NCBI GenBank assembly: GCA_028684735.1
Contig: JAQUFI010000072.1
Location: 1 to 5,722, forward strand
Direction of reading: 5' to 3'
Source: Bacilli bacterium
GTDB taxonomy: Bacteria > Bacillota_I > Bacilli_A > RF39 > UBA660
DNA: 5,722 nucleotides
Shown one piece after another: positions 1 to 5,308 of this stretch; within the stretch, counting starts at the first letter, position 1; each line of letters begins with the position of its first letter. The notes beneath the pieces are model-generated. The model was given only the letters and a program-made list of their open reading frames with translations. It was not told where the DNA came from and searched no databases. A program made the translations under genes and the position numbers.

Positions 1-223
1 TGATTTTATAATATTTTCTAGATGGTCCTTCATTTGATTCAACTAAATATGTTTCAGTATACTTTTCGTTAGTTAATCTTTTAAGTAATGGATATATAGT
101 ACCTTCATTTATATCTACCACTTTAGATACTTCCATTATTAATTCATAACCATACATATCTCTTTTAGCAACTGAAAATAATACGATTAATTCAAGAACC
201 CCCTTTTTAAATTGGATATTCAT
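1..223 (-). CDS. PadR-family transcriptional regulator, 5' part only (runs off the left edge)
   Basis: About 74 N-terminal codons are visible, starting at the ATG at 223-221; the 3' end lies outside the window. The start is set by a strong ribosome binding site (GAGGTGA, 227-233). The protein begins MNIQFKKGVLELIVL, then has RDMYGYELI, a recognition-helix region with EGTIYPLLKRL, and a wing ending in GPSRKYYKI. This is the hallmark layout of the PadR winged-helix DNA-binding domain, whose members are usually about 100-180 residues with a C-terminal dimerisation helix, here missing. PadR proteins are mostly repressors that respond to small molecules or stress and often control their own operon. 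The target cannot be read here; any downstream operon partner is off the left edge. It is separated from the upstream Clp-type gene by a terminator and has its own promoter. The family call is firm, the function unknown. Confidence 0.9.
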   Translation of the reverse strand, partial: MNIQFKKGVLELIVLFSVAKRDMYGYELIMEVSKVVDINEGTIYPLLKRLTNEKYTETYLVESNEGPSRKYYKI

Positions 224-240
224 AAATCACCTCAACTACA

Positions 241-269
241 ATTCTATACTAACTACCTGACATTGTCAA
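241..269 (-). promoter_or_regulatory. Sigma-A promoter of the PadR gene with a palindrome over the -35 box
   Basis: On the minus strand a perfect -35 TTGACA (269-264) is followed after 17 bp by a -10 TAGAAT (246-241, 5 of 6). The gene's ATG begins at 223. A 5-1-5 palindrome TGACATTGTCA (258-268) overlaps the -35 box, a likely repressor site. The hexamer AACTAC is also repeated directly at 234-239 and 251-256. Confidence 0.75.
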
Positions 270-319
270 GTACTAAAATATTTATATTAGCTAATTAATA
301 TTATTCGTGTTAAAAATAT

Positions 320-353
320 ATATAATAAAAAGATTCACTTTATAGTGAATCTT
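320..353 (-). terminator. Rho-independent terminator of the Clp-type ATPase gene
   Basis: A perfect 10-bp stem (330-339 with 344-353; arm AAGATTCACT on the plus strand) encloses a 4-nt loop. On the minus strand it is followed by TTTATTATAT. The stem overlaps the stop codon of the Clp-type gene (354-352). The plus-strand side lacks a good T-run, so it probably acts in the minus direction only. Confidence 0.85.
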
Positions 354-2190
354 ACTTTTGTACCTTTTTTAACACTTTTACTTCTTCATAGTTATAAGTT
401 AATCTATCTTCTAGAAAATCAACTTGTAGTATTCCGTTATTCATCTTATTATTAATTGATAAATTGATGATTTCATTTAAAATATACTTTTCGATTGTTC
501 TTCTGACTTCTCTAGCACCATATCTTGTATAGTTCATTTTACCCATTAAAAATTCCATAGCACTATCAGATAGTGTAATAACTATATTGATGTTTTTACT
601 CTGATTTATTTTTTCTTTAATCCTTTTGATTTGATTATGGATTATCACTTTAATCATATCTTTAGTTAAATTATTAAAAACCATTACTTCATCAATTCGA
701 TTGAGAAATTCAGGACGAAGACGGCCCTCTAGAGCTTTATGATATACCCCTTTATCTTGAACATTATCATTTGCACCAAAGCCGATTGATGCCTTATTAG
801 CTTCAAAGGTTCCTATATTACTAGTCATGAAAATTAAATTTTTAGAAAAATCGACATCTTTTTGTTTATTAGTTTTAGCCTTACCTTCATCAAAAATATG
901 AAGGAATATATCTAATACCTCAGGATGTGCTTTTTCTATTTCATCTAATAAAATCACAGCCTTAGGATTAGTAATAATCTTATCAAAAACAGTTGTCTCG
1001 CCATCATCATCATAACCTACATAGCCAGGAGGGGCCCCTATTAATTTGCTGACTGTGTGCGATTCTTTATATTCGCTCATATCAATCCTGATTAAATTAT
1101 CTTCATCATTGCCAATATGTTCACTAATCTTTTTAACAACTTCAGTTTTCCCAACTCCTGTTGGACCAACAAATAAGAAAACAGCTTTAGCTCCTGCTTC
1201 TTTAGATACACCAAAATCCGCAATTTTTAATCTTTGAATGATATTTGCTATAACCACATCTTGTCCAATAATCTTATCCTTTAACATCTTTTCTAAATTA
1301 AGATAAGATATTGTGATATTTTCTTTGACTTCTTTCTTTTTAGGATCTTTTATTGCTTTCTTTTCTTCTTTTGGTTTATTATACTTTTCTTCAACATCTA
1401 ATTTTTCATCCCATTCGAAAATAAAGTAATCAAGTAATTCACATACTTCAAGACTATTAGCCTCAAAATTTGTTAAAGTTAGTTCTATAATTTTATCAAA
1501 AACAACTCTTTCATATAATTCTAACTCTTCAAAAAATAATTTTTTATCTTCTTTCTCTGTTCTATGAACTAATTCTAATTCTGAATACTTTAATAAATCA
1601 TATTCTTCTTTACTAGGTTTGGCAATATCTAAGAATATTCTCATAAAACAATTATCAATTACCTTTTTATTATAATCGATGTTATAGTCATATTCGGTAT
1701 CAATTGTTTTATCAGCAGAAAACTTTAAAATATTAACTAATTTTTTATTGTATGCTATTAGATCATCTGATTTCCCTTGATTAGACTTTTCAATATAACT
1801 ATATATATTCTTATCAAATTTTTCTAATAATGGTTTTAAAATTGGCATCAACATTTCTTTATCTTGATGAATTAAATTTGCAATTCCAAAATAAGTAACC
1901 AAAATTTGTTTTCTTAAATTATAATCATCAAAATATTTGATAATTTTATTCATATTTGTAATTGATGATTTTAATTCAGTCATTAATAAAATAAATGGAT
2001 TAAATGAAACAGTATTATCAATACTAAATAACCCCTGTAACTCTTCCTTAGTAAAATCACTTTTTTCTAATGTTTCAAGTAAATCATCTACATTAATTTT
2101 TTGTTCTTCGATACATTCCTTTAACATTTTTTCACTTATGTCTAACAGAGTTGACAAACTTTTGATGCTTTCGTTTTTTACTTCTTGCAT
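352..2190 (-). CDS. Single-ring Clp/Hsp100-type AAA+ ATPase with a novel N-terminal domain (putative unfoldase)
   Basis: The start is taken as the ATG at 2190 (612 aa): GGGAGGA at 2204-2198 lies 7 nt upstream, whereas the in-frame TTG at 2196 would be only 1 nt from it. Residues 1 to about 270 are charged, predicted helical and not recognised; a Lys/Glu-rich linker follows (about 272-290). The rest is one AAA+ module of the ClpA/B/C D2 type: Walker A GPTGVGKT (342-349), pore loop GYVG (389-392), Walker B VILLDEIE (D416/E417), sensor 1 TSN (456-458), arginine finger in LRPEFLNR (R498), sensor 2 GAREVRR (R560) and a C-terminal small domain. IGFG (469-472) sits where ClpA and ClpC carry the ClpP-docking loop. 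There are no Clp_N repeats, no first AAA ring, no M-domain and no zinc-finger cysteines. Protein unfolding for ClpP is inferred. The gene is transcribed alone, divergently from the sigma factor gene. Confidence 0.9.
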   Translation of the reverse strand: MQEVKNESIKSLSTLLDISEKMLKECIEEQKINVDDLLETLEKSDFTKEELQGLFSIDNTVSFNPFILLMTELKSSITNMNKIIKYFDDYNLRKQILVTYFGIANLIHQDKEMLMPILKPLLEKFDKNIYSYIEKSNQGKSDDLIAYNKKLVNILKFSADKTIDTEYDYNIDYNKKVIDNCFMRIFLDIAKPSKEEYDLLKYSELELVHRTEKEDKKLFFEELELYERVVFDKIIELTLTNFEANSLEVCELLDYFIFEWDEKLDVEEKYNKPKEEKKAIKDPKKKEVKENITISYLNLEKMLKDKIIGQDVVIANIIQRLKIADFGVSKEAGAKAVFLFVGPTGVGKTEVVKKISEHIGNDEDNLIRIDMSEYKESHTVSKLIGAPPGYVGYDDDGETTVFDKIITNPKAVILLDEIEKAHPEVLDIFLHIFDEGKAKTNKQKDVDFSKNLIFMTSNIGTFEANKASIGFGANDNVQDKGVYHKALEGRLRPEFLNRIDEVMVFNNLTKDMIKVIIHNQIKRIKEKINQSKNINIVITLSDSAMEFLMGKMNYTRYGAREVRRTIEKYILNEIINLSINNKMNNGILQVDFLEDRLTYNYEEVKVLKKVQK

Positions 2191-2216
2191 AACCAAATCC
2201 TCCCAATGTTACTTTT

Positions 2217-2245
2217 ATTATATCATTCTTAATTTTTAATATAAA
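2217..2245 (-). promoter_or_regulatory. Sigma-A promoter of the Clp-type ATPase gene
   Basis: Minus strand: -35 TTTATA (2245-2240, 4 of 6), a 17-bp spacer and a perfect -10 TATAAT (2222-2217), 26 nt before the ATG at 2190. No CIRCE element or recognisable CtsR heat-shock operator was seen, so the gene does not look like part of the classical clp stress regulon. Confidence 0.7.
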
Positions 2246-2278
2246 GGTTTTTAAACAGAAATTAAAAAATTGTTAAAA

Positions 2279-2307
2279 TTGAGATATTAATAATTATTAA
2301 TTATTCT
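2279..2307 (+). promoter_or_regulatory. Putative promoter of the SigK-like gene, spacer filled by an A/T palindrome
   Basis: Plus strand: -35 TTGAGA (2279-2284, 5 of 6), a 17-bp spacer and -10 TATTCT (2302-2307, 4 of 6), ending 29 nt before the ATG. A perfect 16-bp palindrome ATTAATAATTATTAAT (2286-2301) fills the spacer and might be an operator, although all-A/T palindromes are common by chance in such DNA. Moderate support only. Confidence 0.5.
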
Positions 2308-2324
2308 TTCCCATATACTTAATT

Positions 2325-2334
2325 AGGATGTGAT
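2325..2334 (+). promoter_or_regulatory. Strong Shine-Dalgarno fixing the sigma factor start
   Basis: AGGATGTGAT differs at one position from the 16S-complementary AGGAGGTGAT and ends 2 nt before the ATG at 2337. It supports the start that includes the hydrophobic N-terminal leader of the sigma factor. Confidence 0.75.
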
Positions 2335-2336
2335 AT

Positions 2337-3035
2337 ATGTTTTTAAAATTTATTCGTTTTTTGTTTAAAGACTTTTATTTATTTACCGCAGCTTATAGTA
2401 ATAATGTCTTTCCTGATCCCCTTTCTAAAGAAGAGGAAGAAGAATGCATTCAAAAATCTCTTTTAGGTGATAAGGATGCTCGCAATAAACTAATTGAACA
2501 TAACCTCAGATTAGTAGCTCATATCGTCAAAAAATACGATCACAAAAAAGAAGAGATCGACGACTTAATAAGTATTGGTGTAATCGGTCTTATAAAGGGG
2601 ATTGATAGTTATAGCTATAAACGCGGTACTAGAATTACTACTTATTGTGCTAGATGTATTGAAAATGAAATATTGATGTATTACAGAAGCGATAAGAAAA
2701 ATAATAAGAATATCAGTTTAAATGATTCAATTGGTTTTGATAAAGATGGTAACGAGATCTCTTTTTTAGATATTCTTAAAACACCTAAACCAGATTTTGC
2801 ACTAGACATTCATAATCAAAATAATATTGATTTATTAAAAGATTATTTTAAAGTTTTGAATCCAAGAGAAAAAGAAATAATTTCTAAAAGATACGGATTA
2901 AATAATCAAGATGAAGTTACTCAAAAAATGATTGCTCAAGAATTAGGTATTTCCAGAAGTTATGTTTCTAGAATTGAAAAAAGGGCTTTGACTAAGATGT
3001 TAAGAGAATTTATTAAAAACAAAAAAAATAGCTAA
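2337..3035 (+). CDS. sigK: SigK-like (sporulation-type) RNA polymerase sigma factor
   Basis: This is a 232-residue sigma-70-family protein without regions 1.1 or 3. Residues 47-118 form region 2: the core-binding part has HNLRLVAHIVKKY and DDLISIGVIGLIKGI, and the -10-recognition part has TTYCARCIENEILMYYR. Residues 172-227 form region 4, with the helix-turn-helix QELGISRSYVSRIEKRAL that reads the -35 box. NNVFPDPLS (22-30), DGNEISFLDIL (137-147) and the region 4 sequence follow Bacillus SigK closely. In Bacillus, SigK is made with a pro-sequence of about 20 residues, removed by SpoIVFB, and drives late mother-cell sporulation genes; the hydrophobic N-terminus here (MFLKFIRFLF) resembles such a leader. 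The gene is uninterrupted, with no skin-type element. It diverges from the Clp-type gene and converges on sodA. Another sporulation-type sigma role is possible if the host does not sporulate. Confidence 0.9.
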   Translation: MFLKFIRFLFKDFYLFTAAYSNNVFPDPLSKEEEEECIQKSLLGDKDARNKLIEHNLRLVAHIVKKYDHKKEEIDDLISIGVIGLIKGIDSYSYKRGTRITTYCARCIENEILMYYRSDKKNNKNISLNDSIGFDKDGNEISFLDILKTPKPDFALDIHNQNNIDLLKDYFKVLNPREKEIISKRYGLNNQDEVTQKMIAQELGISRSYVSRIEKRALTKMLREFIKNKKNS

Positions 3036-3049
3036 GCTATTCTTTTTTT
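3021..3049. terminator. Bidirectional terminator shared by the SigK-like gene and sodA, embedding both stop codons
   Basis: AATAGC (3027-3032), a TAA loop (3033-3035) and GCTATT (3036-3041) form a 6-bp stem. After one A/C mismatch it continues as an A-run (3021-3025) paired with a T-run (3043-3047). Both strands end in a T-run. The loop TAA is the sigma gene stop and the sodA stop TAG occupies 3034-3032, so both stop codons lie inside the hairpin. Confidence 0.75.
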
Positions 3050-3652
3050 GTTTTCTTCATATAAACGATTGATGTTTTCATAATCAACTATATCAAAAAA
3101 GTTTTCAATATATTCCTTCTTATTATTTTCATAATTAATATAATAAGCATGTTCCCACATATCCATTGTCATCAGTGGTATATCATTATCCATATATGGA
3201 GTATGCTGATTAGTAGTATTAACTATTTCAATATCGTTATTAGCTTTTAATACTAGGAAAGTATAACCTGATCCTTTTAATGACATAGCTGTTTCTGTAA
3301 AAACAGTCTTAAAATTATCATAGCTTTGATATTTCTTTTCAATTGCTACTTTGATTGCTTTAACTGGTACATTATTTTTCTTAGGACTAACACTATTCCA
3401 ATATAATTCGTGGTTAAGTACTCCTCCTAAATTAAATTTAATATTTTCTAAATCGTTCTTATCAAACAAATCTAAATGATATACCAAATCTTTTAAACTG
3501 TATTCATAATTATAATTATTTTTAGCTAATAAATTATTTAAGTTTTTTAAATACCCTAAGTAATGCTTATTATAATGTAATCCCATTGTATGTGTATCGA
3601 TAAAAGGTTCTAATGAAGCGAAATCATAATTTAAGGTCATTCTAACATACAT
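3032..3652 (-). CDS. sodA: Superoxide dismutase, Mn-type (Fe/Mn family)
   Basis: This 206-residue protein, the usual length, catalyses dismutation of superoxide to oxygen and hydrogen peroxide in the cytoplasm. The four metal ligands are present: H26 (in GLHYNKHY), H81 (in NHELYW), and D164 and H168 (in DMWEHAYY). Second-sphere H30 and Y34 are conserved. The active-site glutamine is Q149 (TTNQ) and residue 77 is Gly, the arrangement of Mn enzymes; Fe enzymes carry the Gln near residue 77. So Mn-dependent or cambialistic is inferred. One oddity is GSGYTFLV at 127-134, where most relatives have GSGW: the active-site Trp is Tyr130. The start at 3652 is supported by AAGGAGGG (3665-3658), 5 nt upstream; the ATG four codons later is less well placed. 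It converges on the sigma gene and overlaps it by 4 bp. Confidence 0.95.
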   Translation of the reverse strand: MYVRMTLNYDFASLEPFIDTHTMGLHYNKHYLGYLKNLNNLLAKNNYNYEYSLKDLVYHLDLFDKNDLENIKFNLGGVLNHELYWNSVSPKKNNVPVKAIKVAIEKKYQSYDNFKTVFTETAMSLKGSGYTFLVLKANNDIEIVNTTNQHTPYMDNDIPLMTMDMWEHAYYINYENNKKEYIENFFDIVDYENINRLYEENKKRIA

Positions 3653-3671
3653 ATAATCCCTCCTTATTTTA

Positions 3672-3713
3672 TTGTATTACTAATATTATAAAATATTTTA
3701 TAAAGTAATACAA
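3672..3713. repeat. Nested inverted repeats over the sodA promoter (candidate operator)
   Basis: Perfect 9-bp arms TTGTATTAC (3672-3680) and GTAATACAA (3705-3713) flank an inner perfect 18-bp palindrome TTATAAAATATTTTATAA (3686-3703). One outer arm holds the sodA -35 box, the palindrome covers most of the spacer and the -10 box, and the other outer arm lies around the expected transcription start. The inner palindrome loosely resembles the Bacillus PerR box (TTATAAT-N-ATTATAA), a plausible peroxide or metal-sensing operator for a dismutase gene. As RNA the region folds into an A/U hairpin just after the Fic stop, but with no U-run following. Confidence 0.5.
3685..3713 (-). promoter_or_regulatory. 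Sigma-A promoter of sodA
   Basis: Minus strand: -35 TTGTAT (3713-3708, 3 of 6), a 17-bp spacer and a perfect -10 TATAAT (3690-3685), about 20 nt before the ribosome binding site. The -35 box abuts the Fic stop codon (3716-3714), so sodA can be transcribed separately from the Fic gene. Confidence 0.7.
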
Positions 3714-4883
3714 CTACAATTTCAATTGTTTAATCTTTTCAGGGTTATTATCTACTCTACTTGGATTTAATTCAAATAAGAAATTTGATGTATTACCATA
3801 AATATTATTATTGGTCTTTCTAACCTCCTGAATTATTCCCTTATCTATTAGTGGTACAATCATTCTTTCGAATATTTCCTTTTGTCTTTTTTTATCGTTA
3901 TAGTGGTTATAGAACGATGTAAAGTCACTTACCGTTTTTAAGCCTTTCATCGATAAAATATAATTTAAAGTCTGATAATCTAAACTAGTTAATTTAGATG
4001 GAGTACTACTAGCAATCCCATGCATAATATATTCTTTTTCTAACTCTACTTTAACATTTTCAAGCATGTAGTTAATAAAGAAACTGATGTTACAATACTT
4101 CTTAACATCTCTAATAACTAAGTAGTATTTATTCTTTTGAAGTTTTATACCACGATTAAATATAACATATGGATATACTTCATTATTGAGTAAATACCAC
4201 ATACTCATCGTCCTACTAGTTCTTCCGTTGATATCATAGTAAGGATGAATATAGACTCCATAGAAGTGCATTATTTGTGATTTAATATAATAATCAGTTG
4301 GTGTTCTATTGGCATTATTGGATTGAATATATTCAAATAATTTATTCATGTATTCATCGATATATTCTGGTTTTATTCCCATATCATATTTAGTACCTAA
4401 GTCATCTTTTTCTGAACCCATATCTAATCTATCAGAAAAGTAGATGAATACATCGTTATTGCGGTAGTATTCCCCCATATTAGATAGATCATTAGGTTCT
4501 AGTAAATCTTCAGATAGTATTGAGTATAATGTTTTTAAATTATCCTTATTTATATCCTTACCTTCTAAGATATATTTATATCCACGATAAAGATTTAAAA
4601 TTCTTTGTCTTTTTTTAGGATCTTTGATTTCTAATGAATCATTGATTACTTCTTTAACGGTTTCTACATCATCTTTATAACCTTCGACGACATTATTAGA
4701 TTGAATTTCATGTGATAGTAATACTTTCTCAGAGAAGCTTTTACTATTCATATACTTTTCGCCATCTAAAAATTTTTCCAAATCTTCCTTTAATATTTGA
4801 AAGCGATCACTATTAATATATAATTTTCTATCTCCCATTAATTGTAAAGGAAGATATACTTTTGGACTCATCTGTTTTTTCAT
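3714..4883 (-). CDS. Fic-domain protein (putative AMP-transferase) with a C-terminal helical/winged-helix region
   Basis: This 389-residue protein carries the Fic active-site motif HPYYDINGRTSR (213-224). His213 is the expected catalytic base, Asp217 the metal ligand and Arg221/Arg224 phosphate-binding. The motif departs from the usual HPF-x-D/E-GN-G/K-R: Phe is Tyr, and the Gly before Asn is Ile218. Upstream, SNNVVEG (62-68) sits where class II Fic proteins carry the inhibitory helix S/T-x-x-x-E-G/N; Glu67-Gly68 are kept but the Ser/Thr position is Asn63. GEYYRNNDVFIY (137-148) fits the target-clamping flap. Residues about 295-375 look like a winged-helix domain, common in this Fic group. 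Fic enzymes mostly transfer AMP to protein hydroxyls; the target is unknown. The start at 4883 has GGTGAT at 4892-4887 and its own promoter. No antitoxin partner gene is adjacent. Confidence 0.9.
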   Translation of the reverse strand: MKKQMSPKVYLPLQLMGDRKLYINSDRFQILKEDLEKFLDGEKYMNSKSFSEKVLLSHEIQSNNVVEGYKDDVETVKEVINDSLEIKDPKKRQRILNLYRGYKYILEGKDINKDNLKTLYSILSEDLLEPNDLSNMGEYYRNNDVFIYFSDRLDMGSEKDDLGTKYDMGIKPEYIDEYMNKLFEYIQSNNANRTPTDYYIKSQIMHFYGVYIHPYYDINGRTSRTMSMWYLLNNEVYPYVIFNRGIKLQKNKYYLVIRDVKKYCNISFFINYMLENVKVELEKEYIMHGIASSTPSKLTSLDYQTLNYILSMKGLKTVSDFTSFYNHYNDKKRQKEIFERMIVPLIDKGIIQEVRKTNNNIYGNTSNFLFELNPSRVDNNPEKIKQLKL

Positions 4884-4901
4884 ATTATCACCAGTTCAAA
4901 T

Positions 4902-4930
4902 ATTTTAACATAAGAGGTGGTTATATGCAA
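4902..4930 (-). promoter_or_regulatory. Putative sigma-A promoter of the Fic gene
   Basis: Minus strand: -35 TTGCAT (4930-4925, 3 of 6), a 17-bp spacer and -10 TAAAAT (4907-4902, 5 of 6), 18 nt before the ATG. It starts directly after the rnfB terminator, so the Fic gene appears to be a separate transcription unit. Confidence 0.6.
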
Positions 4931-4951
4931 ATAAAAAGGGTTATTCACCCT
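4931..4951 (-). terminator. Short rho-independent terminator closing the rnf operon
   Basis: A 5-bp stem (AGGGT at 4951-4947, ACCCT at 4941-4937 on the minus strand) with a 5-nt loop is followed by TTTTAT. The hairpin contains the rnfB stop codon (4943-4941). It is short, so read-through into the Fic gene is possible. Confidence 0.5.
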
Positions 4952-5207
4952 CGTATAAGTATTCTTCCATTTTCTTTTTATTTTCTCCTCTTAAGGGAAC
5001 ACACTTTTTGTAATTTTCTTTTTCTTTTAATATTTCATGGCTCATTTCTTTACAACCTGGATAACCACAAGCTCCACAGTTATAACCTGGTAATAAGTCT
5101 AATACTTTTTCGATATCGATATCCTCTTCATTTAATTTTGAATCGACAAATACTAGTAATACCGCTAATAGGAAAGCTATTCCTGTTAATATAAAAATAC
5201 CAATCAT
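4941..5207 (-). CDS. rnfB: Short RnfB-like Fe-S membrane protein lacking the C-terminal ferredoxin domains
   Basis: This 88-residue protein has one N-terminal transmembrane helix (about 3-21) and then the RnfB-type [4Fe-4S] domain: LLPGYNCGACGYPGC with C44, C47, C52 and C69 (spacing CX2CX4CX16C), matching the conserved N-terminal half of RnfB. RnfB subunits usually continue with two or more ferredoxin-like [4Fe-4S] motifs, reaching about 180 residues or more. Here the protein ends soon after C69 in a charged tail (KKKMEEYLYEGE). Only 57 bp follow before the Fic gene, with no ferredoxin remnant, and a terminator hairpin overlaps the stop, so this is an established short form rather than a local frameshift. 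RnfB carries electrons between ferredoxin and the membrane Rnf subunits. Its ATG overlaps the stop of the upstream microprotein (ATGA), implying translational coupling; AAGGG lies a few bases upstream. Confidence 0.85.
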   Translation of the reverse strand: MIGIFILTGIAFLLAVLLVFVDSKLNEEDIDIEKVLDLLPGYNCGACGYPGCKEMSHEILKEKENYKKCVPLRGENKKKMEEYLYEGE

Positions 5208-5308
5208 TTTTTACACCCTTTACAATTTCCACAATCAGAACAATTATTATTTTTCTTATACAATATAATATTAATTATTACCAATGCTATCAGTAATATG
5301 TATCCCAT
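5204..5308 (-). CDS. 34-residue membrane-anchored Cys-rich microprotein within the rnf operon
   Basis: This small gene has one hydrophobic segment (about residues 3-17, YILLIALVIINIILY), a short basic/Asn stretch and a C-terminal CSDCGNCKGC (23-32), giving CX2CX2CX2C, then KK. The helix would place the four cysteines at the membrane surface; by the positive-inside rule the Lys-rich end is probably cytoplasmic. Its ATG overlaps the rnfA stop (TAATG), its TGA overlaps the rnfB ATG (ATGA), and GAGG lies 8 nt upstream of its start, so it is very probably translated. The layout resembles the FeoB-associated Cys-rich membrane proteins, but the position between rnfA and rnfB is not one I recognise. 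Binding of an Fe-S cluster or metal, or a role in Rnf assembly or electron transfer, is inference. UGA is its stop, which fits standard bacterial code. Confidence 0.8.
   Translation of the reverse strand: MGYILLIALVIINIILYKKNNNCSDCGNCKGCKK

Noticed and set aside
286..295. Palindrome ATTAGCTAAT upstream of the PadR promoter
   Set aside because: Ten base pairs, mostly A/T, expected by chance in DNA of this composition.
1046..1237. Plus-strand 63-codon open frame
   Set aside because: It lies wholly antisense to the conserved AAA+ core (Walker A to pore loop region) of the Clp-type gene; no family resemblance and no ribosome binding site of note.
2191..2196. TTG start at 2196 for the Clp-type gene
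   Set aside because: The Shine-Dalgarno ends 1 nt before the TTG, too close, but sits 7 nt from the ATG at 2190.
1937..2239. Plus-strand 100-codon open frame
   Set aside because: It is antisense to the N-terminal part and promoter of the Clp-type gene; low-complexity hydrophobic/Ser/Asn-rich translation typical of a shadow frame.
2285..2319. Sporulation (SigE/SigK-type) promoter for the sigma gene, from CATATACT near 2312
   Set aside because: The only upstream ATATT is 23 bp away, far from the spacing of about 14 bp for that class; the sigma-A-like pair at 2279-2307 fits better.
3672..3713. Inverted repeat as a terminator for the Fic gene
   Set aside because: The hairpin is nearly all A/U and no U-run follows on the minus strand; overlap with a consensus -10 box points to promoter/operator function.
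4884..4943. Frameshift explaining the short RnfB
   Set aside because: Only 57 bp separate the rnfB stop from the Fic start, they hold a terminator and a promoter, and no ferredoxin-type Cys motif is present in any frame.
4862..5194. Plus-strand frame with a good-looking RBS (AGAGGTGG at 4912-4919) before ATG at 4925
   Set aside because: It is antisense to rnfB, whose cysteine motif is unmistakable. The RBS-like string falls in the spacer of the Fic promoter, and the translation has no recognisable features.
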